A DNA stretch of 26,527 nt from Elysia marginata (Eukaryota > Mollusca > Gastropoda > Plakobranchidae): positions 211,308 through 237,834 of the forward strand of contig BMAT01010233.1 in the NCBI GenBank assembly GCA_019649035.1, read 5' to 3'. Position numbers and translations under genes: made by a program. Below, piece by piece: positions 10,560 to 19,973 of the stretch. The notes below the pieces were generated by a model. The model searched no databases and was not told the DNA's origin. It saw only the letters and a list, made by a program, of their open reading frames with translations. Every line of letters starts with the position of its first letter. Position 1 is the first letter of the stretch.

Positions 10560-10765
10560 TTAAGTCCCCTCCGTCTCTCGTGCCCATGCGCAGAGACCAA
10601 GTTTTTTTTCTCCCACAATTCCCGACAGCCACACTTCCTCCGCCACTCAGCTCGGCCGCCCGTCGCGCCCCCTGGACGACTCAATCCAAGGCCTGCTGGG
10701 AGTTTTGCCAGAGGTGAACGGCATCCAACAGGGCGAGCGACTAAACCCGGGGCCCAGCGCTAAAA
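10560..10765 (+). promoter_or_regulatory. CpG-rich promoter-like block with CTCF-like, NRF1-like and ZNF143-like motifs
   Basis: This is one of the most GC- and CpG-rich segments of the window. Motifs seen: CATGCGCAG near 10585 (half of an NRF1 site), CACAATTCCC near 10614 (core of the ZNF143/SBS motif), ACTTCCTCC near 10633 (ETS-like), and GCCCCCTGGACG at 10667-10678, whose reverse complement matches about 10 of 12 positions of the CTCF core. TATA-less animal promoters often combine these sites. A candidate first coding exon lies about 150 bases downstream. Confidence 0.3.
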
Positions 10766-10913
10766 GGGTTAAGGATTAGCGTTTTTTTCCCCCTATAGTT
10801 GGACAGGCAATAGATAGTTACATTGTGACTCGGGGATGTACGGGGAAAGAGAAAGAGAGAGAAACATCTTTTCATTCAGACAGTAAGAGAGACACAGAGA
10901 AAGATATCACACG

Positions 10914-10947
10914 ATGGCGGAAAACAAAACAAAACCCCTGCTGAAGA
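10914..10947 (+). CDS. candidate short first coding exon (hypothetical)
   Basis: ATGGCGG at 10914 has A at -3 and G at +4, a strong eukaryotic start context, and lies downstream of the CpG-rich block at 10560-10765. The frame reads MAENKTKPLLKSE and then stops at TGA (10953-10955). A GT at 10948 (GTGAAT, a mediocre donor) could end the exon before the stop. No family can be assigned from about 11 residues, and ATGGCGG may instead be a YY1-like site. No partner exon is identified downstream. Confidence 0.15.
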
Positions 10948-10959
10948 GTGAATGAAAGA

Positions 10960-11889
10960 AAGAGATGGAAACATGAGTTTATTGACACTGGCAAACAAAT
11001 ATCGAAAATTAATACCCCGAAATTGTTGTTCCTATTCTATTTCTTGGGGGGAATCATTTGTTGTTTTGTGACAATTGTAGAGACTGAGGTATGATGAATA
11101 GAGACAGACAGAGATGAAATATTGGTGAAATAGGGAAGCTTTTATATCTTAAAAAAGTTATTATATTTCAACAATTGCCTTCATTGCTATCACAGTTTCT
11201 TTTTATTTTAGAACTCTCAGGACGGATGTCTTTTTTCTGTCTTACAAAAAGGCATAATTATAATCATGTCTCTCATCTTTTAGTCTTTCTTCTCTCACTG
11301 TCTCTGTCCGTCTCTCTATCTTTTTTTCTTTCTGATGGTTTGCTGCTCCCTTTGAAATGAGGTTTCCACTCAACAGACAAGAAACCTACTAAGATCAGAT
11401 TTCACGGCGCCAGGCTTGTTGGAGATAATAAAAAAAATAAAGAATTAACAATCTAGGCCTGGATGCTTGGCTGATTGCATTGGAACTGAAGATAAATATA
11501 TATATTTATAACATCCCAGTGGATACGCTGTCCGAATTTTATCAAACCTGGAATGGCGCCATGGATGGTAAGAGAGTGGTATGAACGCCGGAGAAGAAAT
11601 TTAGATGCCTACTTGTTAATAGTTTTTTTTTATTAAGATAAGGAAGTATTTGTTATCAACAAAGATTAGAGGTTCGAAGTTTTTTTCTTGAGCAATAAAA
11701 AGATTTAATATAAACGCACCATTTTATCTATCAAAGGTTTCAGCATGTCAAATCAAAGCGGCCAAATTAGTCTATATATTTTTCATGAAACCAACAGCAA
11801 TGCTGATGAGCATTAAAGTGGGAATATTATTTGATTTTACTCTGTAGTAATAACAATCTCTCAAACAAGCGATAGAGGTGTGATTTTTT
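10960..11889. other. non-coding, no gene seen
   Basis: AT-rich, with a CT-rich stretch at about 11282-11331 and a short TATATATATTTATA tract near 11500. Nothing else supportable. Confidence 0.5.
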
Positions 11890-12235
11890 AAGCTTAAGCT
11901 GAATTTCCATGGACACCAAAGAAGACAACCCAAAAAACGTTGGAAAAGTAAGACTCCAAAAGAAAATAATACACGATAATACGCCGATGGCAAGACAATT
12001 TGGGGAAGGGGATTAAATGAGACAAGGGCGGTTAGAATTTATGGTTACAAAACCAGGAAGTAAAATGAGAAACGAAGCAGGGGTAGGAAGAAAGGGAAGT
12101 TTTTGGGTGAACTGACTCGTGGGATGAGATTACGGAGACCTGTAGCACTGAGGAAAAGGACTAATGATAGAGAGAGAAATGGAGGACCATGATGGCTAAC
12201 GCCGTTCGGCATGGCAATCGATGATGTTGATCAAC
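11890..12235 (+). mobile_element. decayed 3' end of a non-LTR retrotransposon ORF2
   Basis: With frameshifts and stops allowed, 12120-12214 reads like the C-terminus of a LINE ORF2. WDEITET starts at 12120, and in the same frame REKWRTMMANAVRHGNR ends at a TGA at 12213-12215. A basic RGRKKGK stretch lies just upstream in another frame. The W-D-E-I and D/REKW..AVRHG pattern behind an R-G-R-rich stretch is typical of LINE C-termini. A short GAT-like tail follows at about 12220. Upstream, 11920-12100 holds Lys/Arg-rich reading pieces that could belong to the same relic. The clade cannot be set, and it is not obviously the same family as the element at 22152-24770. Confidence 0.35.
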
Positions 12236-12830
12236 AGTCTTAAGTCATATCCAACTGAAATTCAACCCTCCAAAAAAGTTAAAATGACGGATCCTAATGT
12301 CTCAATGTCTGCACTAATTAAAGTTGCATCCTCTAGGCTTAAGACGTTGTCTATAAAGACGCTCTCGCAAACTGGGGCAACGACTAGCTGAGTATAAAAT
12401 ATCGATTAAAGGAGAGGCTACAATTTTATTTTGGACTGTCTCTACCTTTTGGAAATGGCGTTGAGGGGAGGCTTAATTGGGTATAAAAAAGTTCCCAGGT
12501 AATGCTTCATCTAGCTGTCATAGGAAAGAATTATCAAAGATTTGAGAGGCCAGAGGTTGCATTGCAATTTTAATTAGGGTAAATGTCCTAAACTTTTTTT
12601 TCGAAACCTAAACTGAAGTACTAATCGACCTAAATTGAGTAACACGCACAAAGAAAAACGAAAAGAATTTCACCATCCAATATGGAACAAGAGACCGCAC
12701 TGCACTGCTCAAAAACAAAACTAGAAGGTGCCTAGAGAACAATCCAAGCTGATGACGGCAGTTTGTTAAGCTCGATTTCACACTGGAGGTGTAGCCATAT
12801 GATACTACTACTGCTACCACTACTACTACT
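12236..12830. other. non-coding up to the assembly gap
   Basis: No gene seen. An imperfect (ACT)n run at about 12803-12830 abuts the gap. Confidence 0.55.
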
Positions 12831-13476
12831 NNNNNNNNNNNNNNNNNNNNNNNNNNNNNNNNNNNNNNNNNNNNNNNNNNNNNNNNNNNNNNNNNNNNNN
12901 NNNNNNNNNNNNNNNNNNNNNNNNNNNNNNNNNNNNNNNNNNNNNNNNNNNNNNNNNNNNNNNNNNNNNNNNNNNNNNNNNNNNNNNNNNNNNNNNNNNN
13001 NNNNNNNNNNNNNNNNNNNNNNNNNNNNNNNNNNNNNNNNNNNNNNNNNNNNNNNNNNNNNNNNNNNNNNNNNNNNNNNNNNNNNNNNNNNNNNNNNNNN
13101 NNNNNNNNNNNNNNNNNNNNNNNNNNNNNNNNNNNNNNNNNNNNNNNNNNNNNNNNNNNNNNNNNNNNNNNNNNNNNNNNNNNNNNNNNNNNNNNNNNNN
13201 NNNNNNNNNNNNNNNNNNNNNNNNNNNNNNNNNNNNNNNNNNNNNNNNNNNNNNNNNNNNNNNNNNNNNNNNNNNNNNNNNNNNNNNNNNNNNNNNNNNN
13301 NNNNNNNNNNNNNNNNNNNNNNNNNNNNNNNNNNNNNNNNNNNNNNNNNNNNNNNNNNNNNNNNNNNNNNNNNNNNNNNNNNNNNNNNNNNNNNNNNNNN
13401 NNNNNNNNNNNNNNNNNNNNNNNNNNNNNNNNNNNNNNNNNNNNNNNNNNNNNNNNNNNNNNNNNNNNNNNNNNNN
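12831..13476. other. assembly gap of 646 N
   Basis: All bases are undetermined. The left edge is an ACT trinucleotide repeat and the right edge a G-rich run, both typical causes of assembly breaks. Any frame running through it is meaningless. Confidence 0.99.
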
Positions 13477-13500
13477 TGGGGGATGGGGAAGGGGGGGGGC
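13477..13500 (+). repeat. G-rich, quadruplex-prone run at gap edge
   Basis: G5, G4 and G9 runs separated by AT and AA give enough tracts of three or more G for an intramolecular G-quadruplex. It may be only the end of a longer G-rich repeat hidden in the gap. Confidence 0.7.
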
Positions 13501-13976
13501 TAAGTAGATTTTAGAGATTGAAATTTAAACACAAAAAGATTTTTTTTACTTTTAGGATTAAATTAAAGAGAATAAGACGTAAAACGTGGTCCCTGGGTCA
13601 CGGTAGCGACGTAGTTCGAAAGTTGTATGTGTCAAGACGGGCAGGACAAAAAGGGATTTCCATATTATTGTAAGTCTGGTCCCGTATATAAAGTGACATA
13701 ACAGCTGTAGTTCAATAATAAGGTGTTTGAGATTTAGGCTTGACCCGTCTTGACTATGATAACTAGACCAACCCAATGACCTGACTATTTCGTTAAAAGC
13801 TAGATTTTTAAATGTGAGTAAACGAAAAAAACAACAACATAATGCCAAATGAGTGAAAGATCTTAAATGTTTGAAATTAGCAGTGAAGTGAAGTAGGCTT
13901 TAAGTCGAAATGCTCGAAATGTCTGCCTTCGAACTTTCGATTTACGGTAGTTTCGGTACCCACCGCCTAGCCACTT
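13501..13976. other. non-coding, no gene seen
   Basis: A 96-codon minus-strand frame at 13558-13848 starts with TTG and shows no recognisable domain, so I do not call it. A TCGAAATG pair occurs near 13907-13922. Confidence 0.45.
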
Positions 13977-14009
13977 AGAGAAACATAGCTTATATCATGT
14001 CGCCGCTAC
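13977..14009 (+). repeat. dispersed repeat, copy 1 of 2
   Basis: AGAGAAACATAGCTTATA followed by CATGTCGCC after one variable base. It matches 16767-16799 at 30 of 33 positions in the same orientation. Looser similarity may continue downstream. Confidence 0.7.
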
Positions 14010-15190
14010 TTGCTAATCAAGTACCAAATGAGTGCTTTAAAATTCTGTCCTCAATACTTGATATCTAATTTCTCGTTTCGTTACATTAATAAAGCAGGCT
14101 GTACAAAAACCATACCCTAGAACCGAAATTTCATTCAGAGCCATTAAAAACAACATGAATGAATGTTTACTTCACAAAACATACTTTGTTGACAGTTGCA
14201 CTAATACCATAAATTTCTACATTCGATTACTTTGTAATTTCCTCAATCGTTAGATAAAAGTAGTTTGAAAGACACGACAGGACAAATATTAAGCGATGGT
14301 TAACGCAGATGTTTCCATCGTCCTCATAGTTACATTGAATATTTTGACTAAAAAAAGTTAACAAACAAAATGACAAAGAAGTTTTTTAACAACTAACGCA
14401 ATTTGATTTGTATTGTAAAGCTTTGTGTCTTGATTTCACCCCCACAAGTAATCTGTTCCCGTATCATAAAAGTCATAAACAAACTACAAAGCATTTGTAG
14501 CCTCTAAATATTCATGAAGTAAAAAGCACTTTTATAAAAACATACACAAGTTTATTATAACAGCCCACAACAGCAGCAGCTGTTTGAAACATGTGTTTTT
14601 CAAACAATCAGTTTTAAAGACCAAAAATTGAATTACATTATAACATTGAACAGCTTTTAAAAAAAAATGTCAATATGTCACCAACATTTTTATAGCTTAG
14701 GTGAAAGCAACTCAACTTGAAATAACTGCAGCATTAAATCACCCCATATTCAACGAGTTTGCGATCATCATATCTGGTTTCGGAATCCCCTCTCTGTTAG
14801 AGACACCCAGACGACACTGAAAACATTACATTAATCTTTTAACGTTATTTAGACGGTCACTTCTTAAGATGAAAGCTTGTTTTCTTGTTTAAAATCCCCC
14901 ACATCAATACAATGTGGATTTAACTGAAGCTGGGCTTATAATCTCTACAATATGACCACGCAATGAATGAGTTTTCTTTTCATAGGAAGAGTAAGATGAA
15001 CCTAAATTTGGTTCACAAAACGACAACGGGGTCGAAACCCACAGGGGAATTTATTCTTCAGATGGACGTCGCCAGAGATCTTGTCATCCGTGTTGATTTT
15101 ATGAGTTCTCTATTTTGTCCATAGACTGGGGCCGTAGATTTATCGAAGCGAAAGTCTTTGTCTCGTAAAAACCTAGATGTTTTAATGTCG
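14010..15190. other. AT-rich non-coding, no gene seen
   Basis: No open frame with protein-like features, microsatellite or strong motif was found over 1.2 kb. Confidence 0.5.
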
Positions 15191-15198
15191 TAAAAGAA

Positions 15199-15310
15199 GG
15201 GAGGGCGGGCCTCTGCCATCACACTCAGTATAACAGGTTACAGTTTGCTGGGCTGGTCAGCACGGCTCCTCCTCTATAATATAACAGACGGAGGAGGAAT
15301 GGAGCGATAC
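15199..15310 (+). promoter_or_regulatory. GC-box plus TATA-in-hairpin element
   Basis: GGGCGG at 15203-15208 (Sp1-type GC box) is followed by TATAATATAA at 15275-15284, which lies in the 16-base loop of an inverted repeat with TCCTCCTC at 15267-15274 and GAGGAGGA at 15291-15298. It could act as a core promoter, but no exon is identified near it. An A13 run follows at about 15331-15343. Confidence 0.2.
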
Positions 15311-15379
15311 TTCTTCCCAGCTTGGCCTTTTAAAAAAAAAAAAAATAAACATTTATTTTATTCTTGACGTGCGTCTTCG

Positions 15380-15960
15380 GCATCTGGAAATTGGATTAAG
15401 CTAAGATAGGAAATACTAAGCTAGGTCTTAAAGAAAGGAATGAAACAGAAAACATATGAAATAAGTCGGAAGACTCAAGAAAGAGAGAGACTGTAATAAG
15501 GAATAAAAATTATTAAGTGCTTATGCATGGAGAAAAGAGAGAATAAATAGAATACCGAAAGGAATGAGATACAAGAAGAAAAATGATACAAAAAGGATAA
15601 TGGAAGGTACTTGGAAATGAGGAGGAGGATAGTAAGAAAGAAAATAGATGAGCGAGTAAGGCGGATGGATGATAAAGTGCTGTTTGATAAAGATAGAAAG
15701 AAAACTTGGGAGAAAAAAAAGGTTTATCTGTGTTTCAAGAATCTGAGTGAAAAAAAAACTGTTTCGAAGACACGTAGAAGAGGACTGGATTAGAAGTCAT
15801 TCAAACAATGGAGCTGAGAGAAAAGATGATATCTATGAATTTTTCAAGGGGTTAGAGGAAGAAAAGGATAGAGAATGTCTACAAGAATAAAGAAGATGGC
15901 CAAAAGGAAGAAAGTTAGCGCAAGTTTATTTACGCGTGTTTGTTTGGTTCACGGACATAA
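15380..15960 (+). other. purine-rich non-coding stretch
   Basis: AAG/GAA-rich DNA. Plus-strand frames at 15611-15793 and 15875-16099 are Lys/Arg/Glu-rich and follow the composition; no domain is visible. Confidence 0.4.
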
Positions 15961-16028
15961 AGAAAGGAGAGAAAAAAGCCATCCTGTGCCAACACAAGGT
16001 GATAAAAACACAGTAAAGCAAGGCGATC

Positions 16029-16107
16029 ACCGCAGGACGCGCGAGTGTGGAGGTTCCGTAAACCAAAGAGAATCCTGCGGTCGTGTAGACCGGAGGTAAA
16101 CCAAAGA
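16029..16107. repeat. 9-bp inverted repeat overlapping a local 25-bp duplication
   Basis: ACCGCAGGA at 16029-16037 is perfectly complementary to TCCTGCGGT at 16073-16081 across a 35-base loop. GTAAACCAAAGA at 16058-16069 recurs exactly at 16096-16107, each about 13 bases after a GTGTRGA word, suggesting a 38-base-offset duplication. The repeated word is close to a forkhead-type GTAAACA core. The surrounding 15960-16340 is CpG-richer than the flanks, and the 100-codon minus-strand frame there is unidentified. Confidence 0.5.
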
Positions 16108-16329
16108 TTTACTTTGTGTTCCGCCAGAATTGAGTTGTCCTAGCAGGGATTCCCAGTGTGATGCCGGCCAATGTCGCCGATTTCTCGCCAGGAGAGTGTC
16201 AACTTCTTGCCTTTGATGTGCGGAACATGAAACAAGAATGGCAAAACAAACGCCTGGTGGAGTTTGATGGTGGTAGACTTTCTGGTGGACGATTTCTCTA
16301 GGTGTGACGGAGACATTCAAGTCTCGCAA

Positions 16330-16766
16330 TGCCTCTAAGGTTAGGCGGCCTACCTATTGGGGTTTTCATGGAAAACATAACAAATGATAAGGAAAAACAA
16401 GAAGAAATTAATAATATATAAACTATTTTGCTTGTGAATAGGAAAAAGTGATGTTCAATGTAAATGAAGTACTTAGATGTTCAATACAATGTAGCGTGTA
16501 TGAGTACATTTGTTCAAGACTATGACAATCTCAAATCTGCCGCTCCCGAACTGAAAATGGTAATTATTCAAAACCAACTATCAAATCCCAAGTTTCACTT
16601 TTCGGGTCAGTAATTATACTGGTATTGGTGGGCAGCGAGAAAATCGGGGTCGAGAAACAATCATTTAGCTTTGAAATAATTGCATCGATTCCAAGATTTC
16701 GACTTGAGACAAGACTTAAAGAACCATTTTAAAGGATGAATATATTCGCCCTCGTCATTGCCTCTG
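16330..16766. other. non-coding, no gene seen
   Basis: AT-rich with no supportable gene or repeat. Confidence 0.5.
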
Positions 16767-16799
16767 AGAGAAACATAGCTTATACCATGTCGCCACTGC
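16767..16799 (+). repeat. dispersed repeat, copy 2 of 2
   Basis: Partner of 13977-14009 (30 of 33 identical). About 100 bases downstream, GTTCGAATCC at 16900-16909 is a perfect B-box-like word, so this copy may belong to a SINE. Confidence 0.65.
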
Positions 16800-17111
16800 G
16801 CTTCTTAATAATTAGTCCTATATCGAAGGTCTTTACTCAGCCTCTCAAAGCGACTTCCCAACTTAAAAAGGGAAGATCCGAATTGCACCAAAGACAATCG
16901 TTCGAATCCGGCAGCGCACCAATACTGAGCCATAACGTTACACAACAAACGCATGGCACAGAAGCTGTCTCCACAATTTATTGTTACTATTGAACAAAAT
17001 ATGAAAAGCGTACCGTGTATTAGATGATATCTGCCGACATGAAAGGACTTTTAACCCATATGCAGGGTGTACCAGGCACTAATCATAAATTCAAGAATCG
17101 CCTGTAGCTGG
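16800..17111. other. non-coding, possible SINE body
   Basis: It contains the B-box-like word at 16900-16909 but no clear A-box at normal spacing. No gene is seen. Confidence 0.35.
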
Positions 17112-17136
17112 GTACCCATTTTACAGGTGGGTGGAC
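17112..17136 (+). repeat. dispersed repeat, copy A
   Basis: GTACCCATTTTACAGGTGGG then TGGAC. It matches 19374-19398 at 24 of 25 positions in the same orientation, and a looser GAAT..GCT..CC similarity follows both copies within about 35 bases. Confidence 0.7.
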
Positions 17137-17894
17137 AGGGAAAATTTAGGGTGAATTGCTCACCTTTAAAATAAAAAAAAGCTGGGACGTATGAAGATGT
17201 GCTTGCAAAGAGGAAAAGTCACTAAAAAAATTGAAACATTAAACATAAGTTTCAAAATGTCCCTTAGGTTATTTCGCAAGAGATTGATATTCTACGTCTA
17301 AACATTTCTTCCACACCTGACAGCGGTGGAAGGAAAAAAACGGTTAAAATGAGAAGGTTGTTATGTAGGTTATCAAAATACGAGACTTAAAAATATTAAT
17401 ATTAAAACAGATGATGACTTTTATCAAACCGGCTACTGGGACTCGCCAATGTTGGCCAATTTAACCCTCCTTTGTCTGCTGGAAAATATTTTCGTTGTTT
17501 AACTCAGCATGGTTTTAATAGCATTTTTTTGTGATGCTTTGTGAAGCTTCAAAAACAGATGTCTGTATTTGAGCTGTGGTTGTGTGGTTAAGCTTTGTGG
17601 CTATGTGGATGTCTGGTAGTGTGTGGCTAACATGAACATTGCGCTTTGGCTTAGGCTTAAGACCATCAAATCTTTTTTTTTTAATAAACAAAGAGGCACG
17701 AAATCTAAATTATTTGAGATAGAGTATCAATGCTTTGTCTTTACATGTTCTTATGCATTTGGGTTTATAATTACCAAGATAAAAATGTTGTCCCTGAGAT
17801 TAAAAAGTGACTGATGACCATCAATTCGACAGCATGGTTGTGTGATTTATCTGTATGGCTATGTGTCTGTGAGACATGGTATAATTCATGTTTA
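17137..17894. other. non-coding, no gene seen
   Basis: AT-rich. TGTGGCTATGT-like words recur near 17597, 17851 and 18060 without a clear repeat unit. Confidence 0.45.
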
Positions 17895-17896
17895 TC

Positions 17897-17965
17897 TTAA
17901 TGGCAAGGCAGTCGGTGCCGACGCTATTGTAAGTCGAAGATTCGAATCACACTAGGGGTTAGACA
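17897..17965 (+). repeat. tRNA-derived SINE head
   Basis: An A-box-like TGGCAAGGCAGTCGG begins at 17901 and a B-box-like GATTCGAATC lies at 17939-17948, a spacing close to that of a real tRNA. Between them are D-arm and anticodon-like elements (GTGCCGACGC, TTGTAAGTCG). No acceptor stem can be closed, so it is not a functional tRNA gene. The SINE body probably continues downstream but its end is not visible. Confidence 0.5.
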
Positions 17966-18108
17966 TTTCGGGCATTTCCATTTAAAAACCGAACTTCTCT
18001 CCACTGCTAATTTCATACAGGTTTAAAATCTTAGTTTCAACAATGCGTATATCTCACAGTATGTGGCTATGTTGCTCGCATGACAATCTCGGTCTCTAAG
18101 GTTATTAA

Positions 18109-18366
18109 GTGGCCTATGACCTTTTGACAACAACACTTCTTCTTCCTCGACTCTCAGATGCTTCGGAAGCACAGGTCGCCATTTACAAAGGTCTTTCACA
18201 CCATCCTATATTGCTTTACCTCTTCAAGTTCTTCTCTGCTGTTTCCATCTTAGCCTCCGCTTCTCTCAATGATTTGCTGGTGACCACCCTTGTCTTGCCG
18301 CGTGTGCCAAAATGTTTCGATATGAGGTATGTAAAAAAATTGGGTAGAAACGCGAATAACACTTAG
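18109..18366 (+). CDS. unidentified open frame with an internal repeat (doubtful)
   Basis: The frame starts with GTG, so it can only be an exon fragment if it is real. It contains DLLTTTLLLPRL (from 18118) and DLLVTTLVLPRV (from 18271), 51 codons apart in the same frame, 9 of 12 residues alike although the DNA is only about half identical. The second copy sits in a hydrophobic stretch and loosely recalls the D-L-L of transmembrane helix 2 in rhodopsin-like receptors, but nothing else supports that family. Leu/Thr-rich chance similarity is the main alternative. Confidence 0.15.
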   Translation: MAYDLLTTTLLLPRLSDASEAQVAIYKGLSHHPILLYLFKFFSAVSILASASLNDLLVTTLVLPRVPKCFDMRYVKKLGRNANNT

Positions 18367-19338
18367 TTCTAAAGTGTGATCCTGCATATAAACAAGCATG
18401 CTTCCCTCCGTGCCCGTCTGATTGAGATCAGAACACAATTGCAATACCGACAACAAATATCAATAATTGCTAGTTGTTTTTTTTTTTCGGTCATCATCAT
18501 TAAATTTCATCTCTCTCTATATACACTACAACTCCACGTCACGCGACATCTTACTTTTAAACTGATGAACTTTATCAATCAAAACGTTCTAAAAGCATGG
18601 TTGACTTTGGATATCATCATTATGCATTATATTAGCAACATACATTTAATATCACTAAATAGACGCGGCTTGCTTCTCAAAGCTGCCCGCTCGGAACAAG
18701 GTTATTTGAAGAGTGACCATCAAAAACATTAAAAAGTAGGCCCATAAAATTAATGAAACTAAAAAGCCCCATTGCTTTGACTTCGCTGGACGGCCGATTT
18801 GGGGGTTTAGGCATGTGATGATGGTGATGGTTTACAACGTAAAATATGGTACAACCCTATGACCGCTCCAAACTATCATGTGTCTAACACCTCTCTTTGA
18901 ATTTTCAGTTATTTTTTAAATGTACAAAAGGGCAAGTTATAGATTAATTTGTTGCCAGAAAAGCAACCATGCTTCTTTATTTTTGGGGGGCTCTTAGTGT
19001 GATTTTTTATCATTTTGTCATACCTCTGGGTGATTTAAAAAGAATAAAACTTGTTTTACATATCATGAAAGCGCCTGACAAATACTACTCTGTGATACAA
19101 TTAATTAATTTGTAGAGGTGAGTATAGGCGACCTATATAATTAATAAATGACACAGAGGTAGCCTGCACGCTCAGACACTGGCCCTATATTTTTTAAAAT
19201 GAGAGCTATTACAAACTTTTGTTTAATTAGACTGTATTTTAAATTTTTATTCCCCAAAACGCCTACACACAAGAGAGGAAGTTCGACACATATTTTAGAT
19301 CATTACAGCACAACTGCCAGTTTGGCGCTCAAATACTA
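18367..19338. other. non-coding, no gene seen
   Basis: AT-rich. A plus-strand frame of 118 codons at 18376-18732 starts with a non-ATG codon and has no domain. Confidence 0.45.
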
Positions 19339-19686
19339 GCATTGAACAAAGTTTAAGCGTTGCGTATTGCCAAGTACCCATTTTACATGTGGGTGGACTG
19401 AGGACGAAAGATAGGGAATAACTGCTTCCCTAAACTGGTTCGAAATAAAAATCAGCAGCCTTTAGATAACGAGTCCGTCGCGCAAACTTTTTGCCATGCT
19501 GTCCTACGCTTGGACAAAATCAATCACAAACTTACTACTGAAAAGATCGACCATTTTTGACGGGCTAAAAATACAGTTGTCTTCCAAAACGCCCTTCACC
19601 GCAATATCGATGACTATTATAAAGGACATTGAGACATTCAGGTGATGCAGTTCATCAAAGAACTTCTCTAAGATACGTTCCAAAAT
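19339..19686 (-). pseudogene. possible degraded coding remnant, second part
   Basis: I do not recognise a family. On the minus strand 19507-19686 is open for 60 codons and reads protein-like (KFFDELHHLNVSMSFIIVID, then FSPSKMVDLFSSKFVIDFVQ). In the same frame, after a TAG at 19504-19506 and a TAA at 19462-19464, a further 41 codons are open to 19339 and include the dispersed repeat at 19374-19398. The antisense plus-strand frame is also fairly open, which weakens the strand choice. Proximity and orientation suggest it could be a downstream piece of the remnant at 19974-20542, but it lies in a different frame and the interval between them is full of stops. Confidence 0.25.
19374..19398 (+). 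repeat. dispersed repeat, copy B
   Basis: Partner of 17112-17136 with one mismatch in 25 bases, same orientation. Confidence 0.7.
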
Positions 19687-19973
19687 TCAGGAGAGTTTAG
19701 CACTAGAGACACCCTATCTGCACCTCGTTGTTACACCCTGTCGGTGCCAGAACACACTAATCTTTTCTCAGCACTTTTACTGATTAATTCACCCAATTCC
19801 AGACACATAAATTCTAACACCTTCACCCCCGTGTGTGTCTGTATGACTAATCCCTGGCATGTGTTACGGCACTTGGCTCCGTTTTGTCTTCGTGTAGGTG
19901 TGACGCGACGTGGAGGCGTTTACGTTCCTTTTGTGTCACGCCAAACCACACAACAAGACTGATTTAAGAGCAT

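Noticed and set aside
12763-13503. 246-codon plus-strand frame
   Set aside because: It is almost entirely N from the assembly gap.
16027-16329. 100-codon minus-strand frame
   Set aside because: GC-richer and open, but no domain, no acceptor/donor pair, and it overlaps a local duplication and hairpin. Kept only as unidentified.
17897-17965. Functional tRNA gene
   Set aside because: A- and B-box words are present, but no acceptor stem pairs and the anticodon arm is not closed. A SINE head is the better reading.
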